In this document: in pieces, positions 8,227 through 16,867 of the stretch
Layout of the letters: each line of letters opens with the position of its first letter
Position numbering within the stretch: the stretch's first letter is position 1
NCBI RefSeq assembly: GCF_003403315.2
Contig: NZ_CP048407.1
Span: 2,418,001-2,482,000, forward strand
Length of the DNA: 64,000 nucleotides
Reading direction: 5' to 3'
Source: Thermaerobacter sp. PB12/4term
GTDB lineage: Bacteria; Bacillota; Sulfobacillia; Thermaerobacterales; Thermaerobacteraceae
Program-made: the position numbers and the translations under genes
The notes under the pieces: generated by a model
What the model saw: the letters and a program-made list of their open reading frames with translations, nothing else
Told to the model about the DNA's origin: nothing
The model's database searches: none

Positions 8227-9150
8227 TCAGGACCAGGCCGCCGGGAACCCCTCGCCCAGCACCTCCGCCGCATCGGTCACCGCCACGAAGGCCTGGGGGT
8301 CCATCTCGCGGATCAGCTGCTTGAGCCGGGCCAGCTCCCGGCGGTTGAGGACGACCAGCACCACCGCCCGCTCTTCGCCCGTCCAGGCGCCCGTGGCCCG
8401 CAAGATGGTGGCCCCGCGCCCCAGCTGGACGGTCACCACCCGGGCGATCTCCTGGGGCCGGCTGGTGACGATCCAGGCGCTCTTGGCCCGCAAGGGCCCT
8501 TCCTGCACCACGTCGGCCACCCGGCCGCCCAGGAAGGTCACCAGGATGGAGTAGAGGGCGGTGTCGGCGCCCAGGGTGAGAGCAAAGGCTCCCAGCACCA
8601 GGCTGTCGGCCACCAGGAAGGTCTCGGCGATGCCGATCCCGTACCGCTCCTTGAGGAACCGGGCGATGATGTCGATCCCGCCGCTGCTGGCGCCGGCCCG
8701 GAACAGGAGCCCGATGCCCGAGCCGATGAAGGCGCCGCCGTACAGGCTGGCCAGCAGGGGCTCGTCCACCCGGAAGGCCACGCCCTCCGTCAGCCGCAGG
8801 GCCAGCGTGACCAGCAGGGTCGCCAGGCCCGTCCGCAGGATGAACGCCCGGCCGATGGCCCACCAGCCGAACACGAACAGGGGGATGTTGAGCAGCAGGT
8901 AAAGCAGCGAAACGGGCAGGCCCGTGGCGTAGTGCAACAGCAAGGAGACGCCGCTGAGGCCGCCCTCGCCCAGCCGCGCCGGCACGAGAAAGCCGTTGAT
9001 CCCCAGGCTGAACAGGGTCGCTCCCGCGGCAAAGAAGGCCACCTGGACGAACCGGCCCGCCTGGAGCCGCCCTGCCCCCAGCCGCCCTGCGGGACCCGCG
9101 GCCCCCGGGCCCGTGCCGGTGCCCTGCGAGGTGGTGGCCGCTCCGCCCAC
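8227..9150 (-). CDS. YitT family membrane protein with DUF2179 domain
   Basis: A 307-aa membrane protein with five to six hydrophobic spans starting at VQVAFFAAGATLFSLGINGF, including the family signature GASSGGIDIIARFL, followed by a soluble C-terminal DUF2179 domain (SAWIVTSRPQEIARVV through EMDPQAFVAVTDAAEVLG). The family is widespread in Firmicutes, usually in several paralogues; its biochemical role is not established. The GTG at 9150 is chosen because GGAAGGAGG lies 9 nt upstream, whereas the in-frame TTG at 9159 touches that site. About 35 low-complexity residues precede the first span. Confidence 0.88.
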   Translation of the reverse strand: MGGAATTSQGTGTGPGAAGPAGRLGAGRLQAGRFVQVAFFAAGATLFSLGINGFLVPARLGEGGLSGVSLLLHYATGLPVSLLYLLLNIPLFVFGWWAIGRAFILRTGLATLLVTLALRLTEGVAFRVDEPLLASLYGGAFIGSGIGLLFRAGASSGGIDIIARFLKERYGIGIAETFLVADSLVLGAFALTLGADTALYSILVTFLGGRVADVVQEGPLRAKSAWIVTSRPQEIARVVTVQLGRGATILRATGAWTGEERAVVLVVLNRRELARLKQLIREMDPQAFVAVTDAAEVLGEGFPAAWS

Positions 9151-9252
9151 CGGGTGCAACCTCCTTCCTGGACCGGCCCCAGGGATGCCGCCTGCCGGCA
9201 GCAGGGGCCGCCACCGGGCCGCAGCCTGGCGGCGGCCCGGCTGCGCAGCAAG

Positions 9253-9567
9253 TCAGTCCTTCCAATCGATCAGGATGGCATCGCCGTCGACCCGCACGGT
9301 ATAGGTGCGCAGGGGTACCACCGCCGGCAGGGCCCTCACGGCCCCCGTCCGCACGTCGAACCGGGCCCCGTGGCGCGGGCAGATGCACACGTAACCCTCC
9401 AGCCCCCCTTCGCTCAGGGACGCCTGGGCATGGGTGCATGTATCATCGGTCACGAAGAACTCGCCGCTTTCGGTATGCCAGACAGCCACAGGATGGCCGT
9501 CGATCTCGACCTTCAGCCCCGTTCCCGCCGGGACCTGATCCCGGGTCGCCACCTGCCGCCAGGCCAT
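9253..9567 (-). CDS. Rieske-type [2Fe-2S] ferredoxin
   Basis: A 104-aa single-domain protein with both halves of the Rieske cluster motif: CTH in DDTCTHAQASLSEG and CPRH in YVCICPRHGARFD, giving Cys-x-His and Cys-x2-His ligands. It resembles the small soluble ferredoxins of NirD/dioxygenase type that transfer electrons in the cytoplasm. Such a gene is commonly embedded in Suf operons of Gram-positive bacteria, and here sufB lies just upstream on the same strand, suggesting a role in or next to Fe-S cluster assembly. The ATG at 9567 is supported by GGAGGAGGG 8 nt upstream. Confidence 0.9.
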   Translation of the reverse strand: MAWRQVATRDQVPAGTGLKVEIDGHPVAVWHTESGEFFVTDDTCTHAQASLSEGGLEGYVCICPRHGARFDVRTGAVRALPAVVPLRTYTVRVDGDAILIDWKD

Positions 9568-9911
9568 GGATGCACCCTCCTCCACGCGAAGGCCGGTGGC
9601 CCTCGGGCCACCGGCCTTGCCGGTTCGTTCAGAGCCTCGCTGCCGGCCAGCGCGCCGTGCCGCCGCGGGCCGCCTTCCGGCGGCCGCCCGGGAGAATCCA
9701 GGCCGCCCGGCGCAGCGGGACCTCTGGGGCACGCCGCCGGCGCCGCCCGTCCCGGGGACCGGCCTCCAGGCTTGCCCAGCAGCGCGCCCGTCCCCCAGGG
9801 GCGCCCGGTCACGCCCGGCCGCCCCGGTGGGACCGGTGGCGGAGCGGACGGCGGCCGGCCGGACCTGCAGGCCCGGTCGACCGGACGCAACCGCCGGCCC
9901 CAGGAACCCCA
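9568..9911. other. Spacer between sufB and the Rieske gene
   Basis: 344 bp of GC-rich DNA with no convincing gene. It contains the 13-bp perfect hairpin at 9589-9618 just upstream of the Rieske gene ribosome binding site. Confidence 0.55.
9589..9618 (-). terminator. 13-bp perfect hairpin upstream of the Rieske gene
   Basis: aaggccggtggcc (9589-9601), loop ctcg, ggccaccggcctt (9606-9618). In the minus direction no T-run follows, and the ribosome binding site of the Rieske gene comes within 20 nt. It may be a leader hairpin or a processing/stability element rather than a classical terminator. Confidence 0.4.
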
Positions 9912-11312
9912 TCAGCCGACGGAGCCTTCCATCTCCAGCTGGATCAGGCGGTTCATCTCGATGGCGTACTCCATCGGCAGCTCCTTGGTGAAGGGCTCGA
10001 TGAAGCCGCTGACGATCATGGTGGTCGCCGTCTGCTCGTCGATGCCGCGGCTCATCAGGTAGAAGAGCTGCTCCTCGCTGACCTTGGACACCGTCGCCTC
10101 ATGCTGGATGGTGACGTTGTCCTCGTTGATCTCGATGTAGGGGAAGGTGTCCGTCCGGGAGTACGGGTCCAGGATCAGCGCGTCGCACTGGACGTTGACC
10201 TTGGCCCGCTCGGCCCCCTCGTGCACCTGGACCAGGCCGCGGTAGCTCTGGATGCCGCCGTCCTTGCAGATGCCCTTGGACACCACGGTGGACGAGGTAT
10301 CGGGAGCCGCGTGGATCACCTTGCTGCCGGCATCCTGGTGCTGCCCCCGGCCGGCGAAGGCGATGGACAGGATGTCGGCCTTGGCGCCGCGGCCCAGCAG
10401 GTACACGCTGGGGTACTTCATGGTGACCTTGGAGCCGATGTTGCCGTCGACCCACTCCATGGTGGCCTCTTCATAGGCGACGGCCCGCTTGGTCACCAGG
10501 TTGTAGACGTTGTGGGACCAGTTCTGGATGGTGGTGTAGCGGCAGCGGCCGCCCTTCTTGACGATGATCTCCACCACCGCGGAGTGCAGCGAGTCGGTGG
10601 AGTAGATGGGCGCCGTGCAGCCCTCCACGTAGTGGACGAAGGCCCCCTCGTCCACGATGATCAGGGTCCGCTCGAACTGGCCCATGTTCTGGGCGTTGAT
10701 GCGGAAATACGCCTGCAGCGGGATGTCGACCCGCACGCCCGGCGGCACGTAGATGAAGCTGCCGCCGGACCACACCGCGGTGTTGAGCGCGGCGAACTTG
10801 TTGTCTTCCGCCGGCACCACCGTGCCGAAGTACTCCCGCACCAGGTCGGGGTACTCCTTGACCGCGGTGTCGGTGTCGCAGAAGATCACGCCCTGCTTCT
10901 CCAGGTCTTCCCGGATGCTGTGGTAGACGACCTCCGACTCGTACTGGGCGCTGACGCCGGCGAGGAACTTGCGCTCCGCCTCGGGGATGCCCAGCCGGTC
11001 GAAGGTGCGCTTGATGTACTCCGGCACCTCGTCCCAGCTGCGCCCCTGGCGCTCGGCGGGCTTGATGTAGTAGTGGATGTCCTCAAAGCGCAGGCCCGAC
11101 AGGTCGGGACCCCACGTGGGCATGGGCTTTTTCTGGAAGACCTCGAAGGCATGCAGCCGGATCTGCCGCATCCAGTCCGGCTCGTTCTTGTAGTGGGAGA
11201 TGCTCTCGACGATCTCCCGCGTCAAGCCCTTGGGGGACTTGAACACGTAGTTCTCGGGGTCGCGGAAACCGTACTTGTACTCCTGGCCCAGTTCGACCAG
11301 TTCCTTGGCCAC
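9912..11312 (-). CDS. sufB: Fe-S cluster assembly scaffold protein SufB
   Basis: A 466-aa SufB/SufD-family protein, part of the cytoplasmic SufBC(D) complex that builds Fe-S clusters. Conserved family stretches are present: [19 protein letters not shown] near the N-terminus, [40 protein letters not shown] with the conserved Cys, the Trp/His-rich [17 protein letters not shown], and the C-terminal [20 protein letters not shown] with its Glu. Length is normal. The GTG at 11312 is preferred because GGAGGTGA ends 5 nt before it; a GTG at 11321 falls within that site. No sufC, sufD, sufS or sufU is seen next to it, only the Rieske ferredoxin downstream. Confidence 0.95.
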   Translation of the reverse strand: MAKELVELGQEYKYGFRDPENYVFKSPKGLTREIVESISHYKNEPDWMRQIRLHAFEVFQKKPMPTWGPDLSGLRFEDIHYYIKPAERQGRSWDEVPEYIKRTFDRLGIPEAERKFLAGVSAQYESEVVYHSIREDLEKQGVIFCDTDTAVKEYPDLVREYFGTVVPAEDNKFAALNTAVWSGGSFIYVPPGVRVDIPLQAYFRINAQNMGQFERTLIIVDEGAFVHYVEGCTAPIYSTDSLHSAVVEIIVKKGGRCRYTTIQNWSHNVYNLVTKRAVAYEEATMEWVDGNIGSKVTMKYPSVYLLGRGAKADILSIAFAGRGQHQDAGSKVIHAAPDTSSTVVSKGICKDGGIQSYRGLVQVHEGAERAKVNVQCDALILDPYSRTDTFPYIEINEDNVTIQHEATVSKVSEEQLFYLMSRGIDEQTATTMIVSGFIEPFTKELPMEYAIEMNRLIQLEMEGSVG

Positions 11313-11699
11313 CCAGCTCACCTCCGGGCGTGGCCCCGTGGGCGATGGCGGACCAACCGTCCAGGGGGATGTTTTTGCGAATCTATCCTTATTTGGTTCT
11401 GGTCTAAGGTTACCCGCGGGCCGTCGCCACTGTCAACCGCGCTGGAAGCACCGAAAGCGCCCCAGGGGCCGCCGGGAACGGTGGGCCTGGGGCGCCCAGC
11501 CTGACCGCGGGCGCTCTGCATGACTTCTGCATTATTGCAGTATCAAGATCGCGGCATCGATCCGCCTTGCCAGCCCGATCCGGGCAGCAGGCCGCGCGGT
11601 GCGGGCCGTGGCCGCGCAGTGGTCCGGGTGAACCCGCCGGCAGGCCCTGGGCCGGCGGGTCGCCGGCAGATCAGGGCGCCCTTCAGGGCGGGACGCCGG
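11313..11699. other. Regulatory gap upstream of sufB
   Basis: 387 bp without a gene. It holds an AT-rich segment (11370-11412) and the candidate sufB promoter. Further upstream an inverted repeat, ctgca-ttat-tgcag (11527-11540), sits in a second AT-rich patch and could be an operator, but no known regulator site matches it. Confidence 0.5.
11407..11436 (-). promoter_or_regulatory. Candidate promoter of sufB
   Basis: On the minus strand a perfect -35 box TTGACA (11431-11436) is followed after 18 bp by TAACCT (11407-11412), a weak -10. The first base of the message would be about 90 nt before the sufB start. Confidence 0.45.
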
Positions 11700-12290
11700 T
11701 CAGTTCGTGGCGGGGATCCGGATCTCCAGATAGGTCAGCTTCCCCGCCAGGGGGTCGAGCACGTAGCCGGGGTGGAACTCAAGGCCCGTCACCTGGGCCA
11801 GGTCGGGCTGGAGGCCGGTGCGGAAGGCCAGCACCACCTGCGCCTGCAGGGTGGCGCCCGGCGGGATGCCGCGGGTGAGGTCGTCGCCGTTGCTGGTGCG
11901 GTAGTACAGCTCGTACCGCCGGCCCGGCGTGAGCACTGCGCCCTGGGAAGGGCCACAACCGCCCAGAAGCAGCAGCCGCTGGCCGCCGGCCGTGTTCTTC
12001 ACCGTAACATCGATCACCACCCGGCCGCTGTCCAGGCTGACGCCGTCGACCCGCAGCGAAAGCCCGCCTGCGCTGTACCAGGCAGCCGGCAAGGGCAGGG
12101 GGAAGCCGGGTGATGGCGTGCCGGTCTTACCGGCCGCACCCGCCGGCTCTGCGGTCCGGTCAGGTGCGGGCCCGCCCGTGCCTGATCCCGCTGCACCCTG
12201 GGCGCAGCCGGCGACCAGAAGGGCAACCATCAGCAGGACGGCCCCAGCCAGGGCCAGCTGAGACGTTCTGCGCCCCACCCGGCTGGCCAT
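11700..12290 (-). CDS. Predicted lipoprotein of unknown function
   Basis: A 196-aa exported lipoprotein. The signal peptide is basic (SRVGRRTS), then hydrophobic (LALAGAVLLMVALLVAGC), with the lipobox L-V-A-G-C directing diacylglyceryl attachment to Cys. A Gly/Pro/Ala-rich linker leads to a beta-rich domain of about 130 residues (GVSLDSGRVVIDVTVKN; LEFHPGYVLDPLAGKLTYLE) that resembles FixG/BsuPI-like immunoglobulin folds in outline, without a firm match. The ATG at 12290 has GGGAGG 8 nt upstream, better than the GTG at 12299. Neighbouring genes do not suggest a role. Confidence 0.75.
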   Translation of the reverse strand: MASRVGRRTSQLALAGAVLLMVALLVAGCAQGAAGSGTGGPAPDRTAEPAGAAGKTGTPSPGFPLPLPAAWYSAGGLSLRVDGVSLDSGRVVIDVTVKNTAGGQRLLLLGGCGPSQGAVLTPGRRYELYYRTSNGDDLTRGIPPGATLQAQVVLAFRTGLQPDLAQVTGLEFHPGYVLDPLAGKLTYLEIRIPATN

Positions 12291-12749
12291 CGCACCCACC
12301 TCCCGAGGCGTCCCGACCGGTCCTGCCGCGCAGGGCGCCGGCGGCCACCCTCCGCTCCGGCCCGCCGGCGGGCCGGCTGCCGCGGACCGGAGAACCCTCC
12401 ACGGCAGCTGGACGGCCCCGTTCCTCCGTCACCTACATGCTACGCCCTCGGGACTGAGGCGCGGCTGAACGCCCCCTGAGGCCCGGCTGAGGGTCGACAG
12501 GCGTCGGGGTGGCCGCGCCAGGGCCGGTCGCCCCGGCGGGAGAGGCCGGTCCCGCCGCGCAGCTGCGGCCGCGCCGGGGTATGCGGCTGCGCCGGGGTAC
12601 ATGGGTGCGGGTAACACCAGGGGAACCATTCAGGAGCCCGTTCTGCTGGTGCTGGACCGCCCGCCAGGCCGGCCTGGCGCCGGCGCGCTGGCCAGTCCCG
12701 CCCGGCGCTGGCGCGCCCGCAAGCCAGGCCGCCGGGGCGCCCCGGCGCG
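12291..12749. other. Gap between the pyr operon end and the lipoprotein gene
   Basis: 459 bp with no credible gene. It contains an 18-bp tandem repeat (12564-12599) and, closer to pyrE, a perfect 18-bp palindrome cgccaggccggcctggcg (12662-12679). No T-tract terminator for the pyr operon was found. Confidence 0.5.
12564..12599. repeat. 18-bp tandem duplication
   Basis: tgcggccgcgccggggta (12564-12581) is followed directly by tgcggctgcgccggggta (12582-12599), one mismatch. Confidence 0.75.
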
Positions 12750-13634
12750 CTACCCACGCTTCAGGTCCTGCAGAGGAACGCCCTGGCGGCACAGGGGACA
12801 GTCGCCCGGCGGGTAGGCGGCCACGGAGCGGGTCAGCAGGGCGGCGAAGGGCACGCCGAAGTTCACGGCGCCGCCGCTGCGGTCGACCACGGCCCCCACG
12901 GCCACCACCCGGCCGCCGGCCGCCGTGACGGCCTCCATGGTCTTGCGGACCGAACCGCCGGTGGTCACCGCGTCCTCCACCACCACCACCGGCTCGCCCG
13001 GCTCCAGGCCGAAGCCCCGCTTAAAGGCCATGCCGCCGCCCGGCTCCTTCTCCGCGAAGAGGGAGCGGGCGGGCAGGCAGCGGGCCACGGCGTGGGCCAG
13101 CAGGATCCCGCCCACCGCCGGGCCGGCCACGGCGCCCACCGACACCCCCGCGGGCAGCACGTTCTTCAGCGCCTCCGCCAGGGCCGCCCCGATGGCTTCA
13201 AGGACCTGGGGATACTGAAAGGCCTGGGCCAGGAGGAAGAACTCGTCGCTGTGCAGGCCGGTGGTCAGCCGGAAGTGCCCCCGCCGGTGGGCGCCCGTCT
13301 GCTCAAGCAGCGCTGCCACCCCGGCCGCCCCAGCCGGAGCAAGGACCCGGGGAGCAGCGGTGCCTCTCGAGCATCCCGCCGGCCCGGCGCCGCCATCCGG
13401 CGGGAGACCCTCCACCCCTTCAAAGGCATGGGCCGCCTGCCCGCCACGGGGCGTTGCAGCGCCGGCAGCCGGCCCGTCGCCAGCGGTTGCGACCCGAAGA
13501 CCAGCGGGCGCTTCAATACCGCCGGCCACTCCGGCACGTCCCGCCGCACCGGAGTCTCCGGCCGATCCACCGCCTCCGGCCCGTTCGCCCCCGGTCGCCC
13601 CACGCCGGGACGCCCTGGGCTCTTCCACGGTCAT
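12750..13634 (-). CDS. pyrE: Orotate phosphoribosyltransferase with N-terminal low-complexity extension
   Basis: Converts orotate and PRPP to OMP, the fifth step of UMP synthesis. The catalytic part (about 190 residues) is complete: FRLTTGLHSDEFF at its start, GPAVGGILLA, FAEKEPGGGMAFKRGF, and the PRPP-binding loop VVVVEDAVTTGGSVRKT. A C-terminal CPLCRQG pair of Cys is seen in several Firmicutes PyrE. Before it lie about 100 Ala/Gly-rich residues not found in ordinary PyrE (200-215 aa; here 294). The ATG at 13634 follows the pyrF stop by 7 nt with AGAGGTGAG as ribosome binding site, which supports translation of the extension. It is the last gene of the operon. Confidence 0.9.
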   Translation of the reverse strand: MTVEEPRASRRGATGGERAGGGGSAGDSGAAGRAGVAGGIEAPAGLRVATAGDGPAAGAATPRGGQAAHAFEGVEGLPPDGGAGPAGCSRGTAAPRVLAPAGAAGVAALLEQTGAHRRGHFRLTTGLHSDEFFLLAQAFQYPQVLEAIGAALAEALKNVLPAGVSVGAVAGPAVGGILLAHAVARCLPARSLFAEKEPGGGMAFKRGFGLEPGEPVVVVEDAVTTGGSVRKTMEAVTAAGGRVVAVGAVVDRSGGAVNFGVPFAALLTRSVAAYPPGDCPLCRQGVPLQDLKRG

Positions 13635-13641
13635 GCCTGGC

Positions 13642-14496
13642 TCACCTCTTCGTTGCCGCCCGGTCGGTGGCCGGCCCAATTCCCGCCGGCATCCCGGCAG
13701 CGCCCGCAGTAGGGTCTTGTGCAGGGTTGCCGGCGGCTCCGGCCGCGCCCGCCGGTCCACCGGCCCCGGCTCGCTCCACCTCGGCGGCGATGGCCTCCAG
13801 GGCCGCCCGGGGATCGGCGGCTTCCGTGACCGGGCGCCCCACCACCAGGTAGTCGGCGCCCGCCGCCACGGCCTCCCCCGGTGTGGCCACCCGCCGCTGG
13901 TCTGCCGCCGGCGCCCCCGAGGGACGGATGCCGGGTGTCACCAGCACCATGCCCGGGCCCAGCACCCGGCGGGCCGCCGCCAGGTCCACCGGCGCGCAGA
14001 CGATCCCGTCAAGCCCCCAGGCCCGGGCCCGTTCCGCCCGCCGCACCACCTCGGCGGCCAGGGGCAAGGCGGTGCCCGCCGCCTCCCGCAGCGCCCCTTC
14101 GTCCAGGCTGGTGAGGACCGTCACCCCCACCAGGAGGGGGCGCGGGCAGCCGGCAGCGGCGGCCCCTTCAGCGGCCCCTTCCACCGCCGCCCGCACCATG
14201 TCCGCCCCGCCCGCCGTGTGGACGGTGATCATCCACGCGCCCCGGGCGGCCAGGGCGCGGGCGGCCCTGAACACGGTGTGGGGGATGTCGTGCAGCTTGG
14301 CGTCGGCGAAAACCCGCAGCCCCTGGCCGGCCAGGCGATCGATCCAGCCGGCCCCCAGGGCGTAGAGCATCTCCAGGCCCACCTTGAACGCGCATCCCGA
14401 CGGGGCCAGGCGCCGGACCAGCTCCTCCGCCCGCCCGGCGTCGGCCACGTCCAGGGCCACCACCAGGCGCCCCGCCGGAGCCACCTCGACCATCAT
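13642..14496 (-). CDS. pyrF: Orotidine-5'-phosphate decarboxylase
   Basis: Decarboxylates OMP to UMP. A 284-aa class I (B. subtilis type) enzyme: LVVALDVADAGRAEEL at the N-terminus, the catalytic Lys/Asp motif DAKLHDIPHTV, GVTVLTSLDE, and the phosphate-binding TPGIRPSG and GRPVTEAADP. The core ends near residue 245; a 40-residue Ala/Gly/Pro-rich tail is extra. The ATG at 14496 overlaps the pyrD stop (ATGA), with GGAGGGAG upstream, so translation is coupled. Confidence 0.93.
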   Translation of the reverse strand: MMVEVAPAGRLVVALDVADAGRAEELVRRLAPSGCAFKVGLEMLYALGAGWIDRLAGQGLRVFADAKLHDIPHTVFRAARALAARGAWMITVHTAGGADMVRAAVEGAAEGAAAAGCPRPLLVGVTVLTSLDEGALREAAGTALPLAAEVVRRAERARAWGLDGIVCAPVDLAAARRVLGPGMVLVTPGIRPSGAPAADQRRVATPGEAVAAGADYLVVGRPVTEAADPRAALEAIAAEVERAGAGGPAGAAGAAGNPAQDPTAGAAGMPAGIGPATDRAATKR

Positions 14497-15428
14497 CCCG
14501 CTCCCTCCTGCCCGCGGCCGTGGGCCCGGCCGGTGAGCCGGGCCGCGTCCAGGCCCCTGGCCGCCAGGATCGCCGCCAGTTCGTCCAGCACCCGCACCGG
14601 GGCCAGGGGGTCGGCCAGGGCCGCCGTGCCCACGGCCACCGCTGCCGCGCCCGCCAGCATAAGCTCGGCCGCGTCCCGGCCCGTCACCACGCCGCCCATA
14701 CCCAGAATGGGGACCCGCAGCCGGCGGTACGCCTCCCAGATCCAGTACACGGCGACGGGCCGGATGGCCGGGCCCGACAGCCCGCCCCCCACCGTGGCCA
14801 GCACCGGCCGCTCCGTGTCCACGTCGACGGCGGCGCCCCGCAGGGTGTTGATCAGCGAGAGCCCGTCGGCCCCCGCCTCCATCACCGCCGCGGCCACCTC
14901 CAGGAGCCGGCCGCCCTCCGGCGACAGCTTGACCAGCAGGGGCCGCCGGGTCACCCGGCGCACCTGGCGCACCAGGGCCGCCGCCGTGGCCGGATCCCGG
15001 CCGAACTCGAGCCCTCCCGCCTTGATGTTGGGGCAGGAGAGGTTGAGCTCCAGGGCGTCGACGCCCGCGGCATCCAGCCGGCGGGCCACGGCCGCGTACT
15101 CATCCGCCGTCCGGCCCACCACGTTGGCGATGACCGGTACCGCCAGGCGGCGCAACCAGGGCAGGTCGTGGGCGACGAAGTGGTCCACGCCCGGGTTCTG
15201 CAGGCCGATGGCGTTGAGAAGGCCCGCCGGCGTTTCCACCGCCCGGGGCGGCGGGTTGCCGGGCCAGGGTTCGAGACTCAGCCCCTTGACGGTCACCGCC
15301 CCCAGCCGGTCCAGGGGGTAGAACTCGGCCGCCTCACGGCCGTAGCCGAAGGTGCCCGCCGCGGTGACCACCGGGTTCTTCAGCACCAGGGAGCCGAGGC
15401 GCACTTCCAGGGAGGGAACCGGGTTCAT
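14493..15428 (-). CDS. pyrD: Dihydroorotate dehydrogenase, class 1B catalytic subunit
   Basis: A 311-aa FMN enzyme oxidising dihydroorotate to orotate in the cytoplasm, working as PyrD2-PyrK2. Family motifs: KNPVVTAAGTFGYG, GLQNPGVDHF, the active-site loop ELNLSCPNIKAGG with the catalytic Cys of class 1B enzymes, LLVKLSPEG, INTLRGAAVDVD and GMGGVVTGRDAAELMLAGA. Length is normal, with no low-complexity insert, unlike its partners. The ATG at 15428 overlaps the pyrK stop (ATGA) behind a strong GGAGGTGATC site. Confidence 0.95.
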   Translation of the reverse strand: MNPVPSLEVRLGSLVLKNPVVTAAGTFGYGREAAEFYPLDRLGAVTVKGLSLEPWPGNPPPRAVETPAGLLNAIGLQNPGVDHFVAHDLPWLRRLAVPVIANVVGRTADEYAAVARRLDAAGVDALELNLSCPNIKAGGLEFGRDPATAAALVRQVRRVTRRPLLVKLSPEGGRLLEVAAAVMEAGADGLSLINTLRGAAVDVDTERPVLATVGGGLSGPAIRPVAVYWIWEAYRRLRVPILGMGGVVTGRDAAELMLAGAAAVAVGTAALADPLAPVRVLDELAAILAARGLDAARLTGRAHGRGQEGAG

Positions 15429-16867
15429 CCCAAGATCACCTCCCGCGCCGGAAACCAGCGCCCTTCCCGGCAGGCCCGGGCGTACCGCACGGTCCCGGCG
15501 GGGCCGTGCAGGGACACGGCGCAGCCCAGGCACACCCCGTACCCGCAGGGCATGTAGGCGTCGACGACGAGAAAGCCTTCCGCCGCCGTGCCCTCCAGCG
15601 CTGCCTGCACGCCGCGCAGGAAGGGGGCAGGGCCGGCCGCCACCACGCGGCCGGGGCCCGCCGCGCCGGCCAGGGCCGGATGGGCGCGCAAGGCCTCCAG
15701 CCAGGTCCGGCCGCCTCCCGCCTCCTCCCCGCCGGAGGAACCCGGCCAGAAGCCGGAGGAACCGGCCCAGAAGGCGAGGGGCGGCGCCGCCGGCGAAAGC
15801 CCGTTCCACACCGCCTCCAGCGCCGCTGCGGGATCGCCCCCGGCGCCGGCCGGTACCGGTGCCCGGCGCAACGGGCCCGGGGGCGGCACCGGCGGCTGGG
15901 GGGGCCGGGGCTCGATCACGCTGGCCACCGTCACCGGCACGCCAGCCGCCTGGGCCCGGGCGGCAAGGAGCCGCAGGGCCAGCACCTGCCAGCCGGGCGC
16001 CACCAGCAGCAGGGGGCGCGGCGCTGCGGCGCCCGGCCAGCACCGGGGATCCGAGGGCGCTCCGGTGCCCGGTGTGCGCCCGGGGTCCGCTGGCTGCGGG
16101 GTGGCCGGCTCGCACCAGGGCTCGGCCGGCTTGGCGGCACCCGGCCTGCGCCGCGGATCGGCCGGCGCTCCGGTGCCTGGCGTGCACCGGGGGTCCGACG
16201 GCGCCGCGGCGTCCGGCCTGCACCCGGGCTCCGGCCCCGCTGCCGTTCCGGCCGCTGCCGCTGAGGCCTCCGCCGCCGCCCGGCCGCCTGCCGTCCAGCC
16301 CGCCGGAGCCGGCCGCCCCAGGGGCCCCACCACCACGAGCCCGGCGCCCGGCGGCAGGGAGGCCAGGGCCGCGGTGGCCGGCCCGATGACCCGGTAGACC
16401 AGGGTGATGCGGCCCCTTTCCGCGTCGGCCCCGGCCACGGAAAAGGGGCGACCCAGGAAGGGGCGCCCCACGATTCCGCCCGCCGCCACGGGCGGCCGCA
16501 TCCCCGGCCCGGGGCCGCCGGTCTCCCCGGCGTACCCCGAGGGCCCCGAAGCCCTCGAACCGCCGGGGTCCCCGGCGGTGCCCCCGGAGCCCCCAGTGCC
16601 GCCAGCGAAGCCGCTGGTCCCGCCCGCCGGCTCCGCCTCCGGCACCGGTGGCAGCGGGCTGCCGGCCGGGAGCGGCCAGCCGGCTGCGGGGACCAGCACC
16701 TGGACGAACTGCAGCGGCTCGACCCGCCGGGCCAGGGCCGGCTCGGCCAGCGTGGTCATGGCGATGCCCGGCGCCACCCACCGGGTCTCCACCACCCGGG
16801 CCAGGGCGCGGCAGGGAGAAAACCCGCCGCCCTGGAGGCCTGTGCATGGTTCCGCAGCCCGGCTCAC
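15425..16867 (-). CDS. pyrK: Dihydroorotate dehydrogenase electron-transfer subunit, atypical
   Basis: Expected to carry FAD and a [2Fe-2S] cluster and to pass electrons from PyrD to NAD+. At 480 aa it is nearly twice the usual length (250-280). Visible are the FAD motif [13 protein letters not shown], and near the C-terminus the cluster ligands in [12 protein letters not shown] plus a fourth Cys in ARACREG. Three low-complexity inserts are present, including a middle one built on degenerate DPRCxPGTGAP units. The nucleotide-binding glycine motif expected after the FAD domain (GGGIGxxP) reads [10 protein letters not shown] here. The GTG at 16867 overlaps the carB stop (GTGA) with GGAGGGAG upstream. 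Position and cluster motif make the call firm; NAD+ as acceptor is doubtful. Confidence 0.85.
   Translation of the reverse strand: MSRAAEPCTGLQGGGFSPCRALARVVETRWVAPGIAMTTLAEPALARRVEPLQFVQVLVPAAGWPLPAGSPLPPVPEAEPAGGTSGFAGGTGGSGGTAGDPGGSRASGPSGYAGETGGPGPGMRPPVAAGGIVGRPFLGRPFSVAGADAERGRITLVYRVIGPATAALASLPPGAGLVVVGPLGRPAPAGWTAGGRAAAEASAAAAGTAAGPEPGCRPDAAAPSDPRCTPGTGAPADPRRRPGAAKPAEPWCEPATPQPADPGRTPGTGAPSDPRCWPGAAAPRPLLLVAPGWQVLALRLLAARAQAAGVPVTVASVIEPRPPQPPVPPPGPLRRAPVPAGAGGDPAAALEAVWNGLSPAAPPLAFWAGSSGFWPGSSGGEEAGGGRTWLEALRAHPALAGAAGPGRVVAAGPAPFLRGVQAALEGTAAEGFLVVDAYMPCGYGVCLGCAVSLHGPAGTVRYARACREGRWFPAREVILG

Noticed and set aside
12662-12679. 18-bp palindrome as the pyr operon terminator
   Set aside because: It has no loop and no T-tract; it may be a protein-binding site, but nothing supports a specific role.
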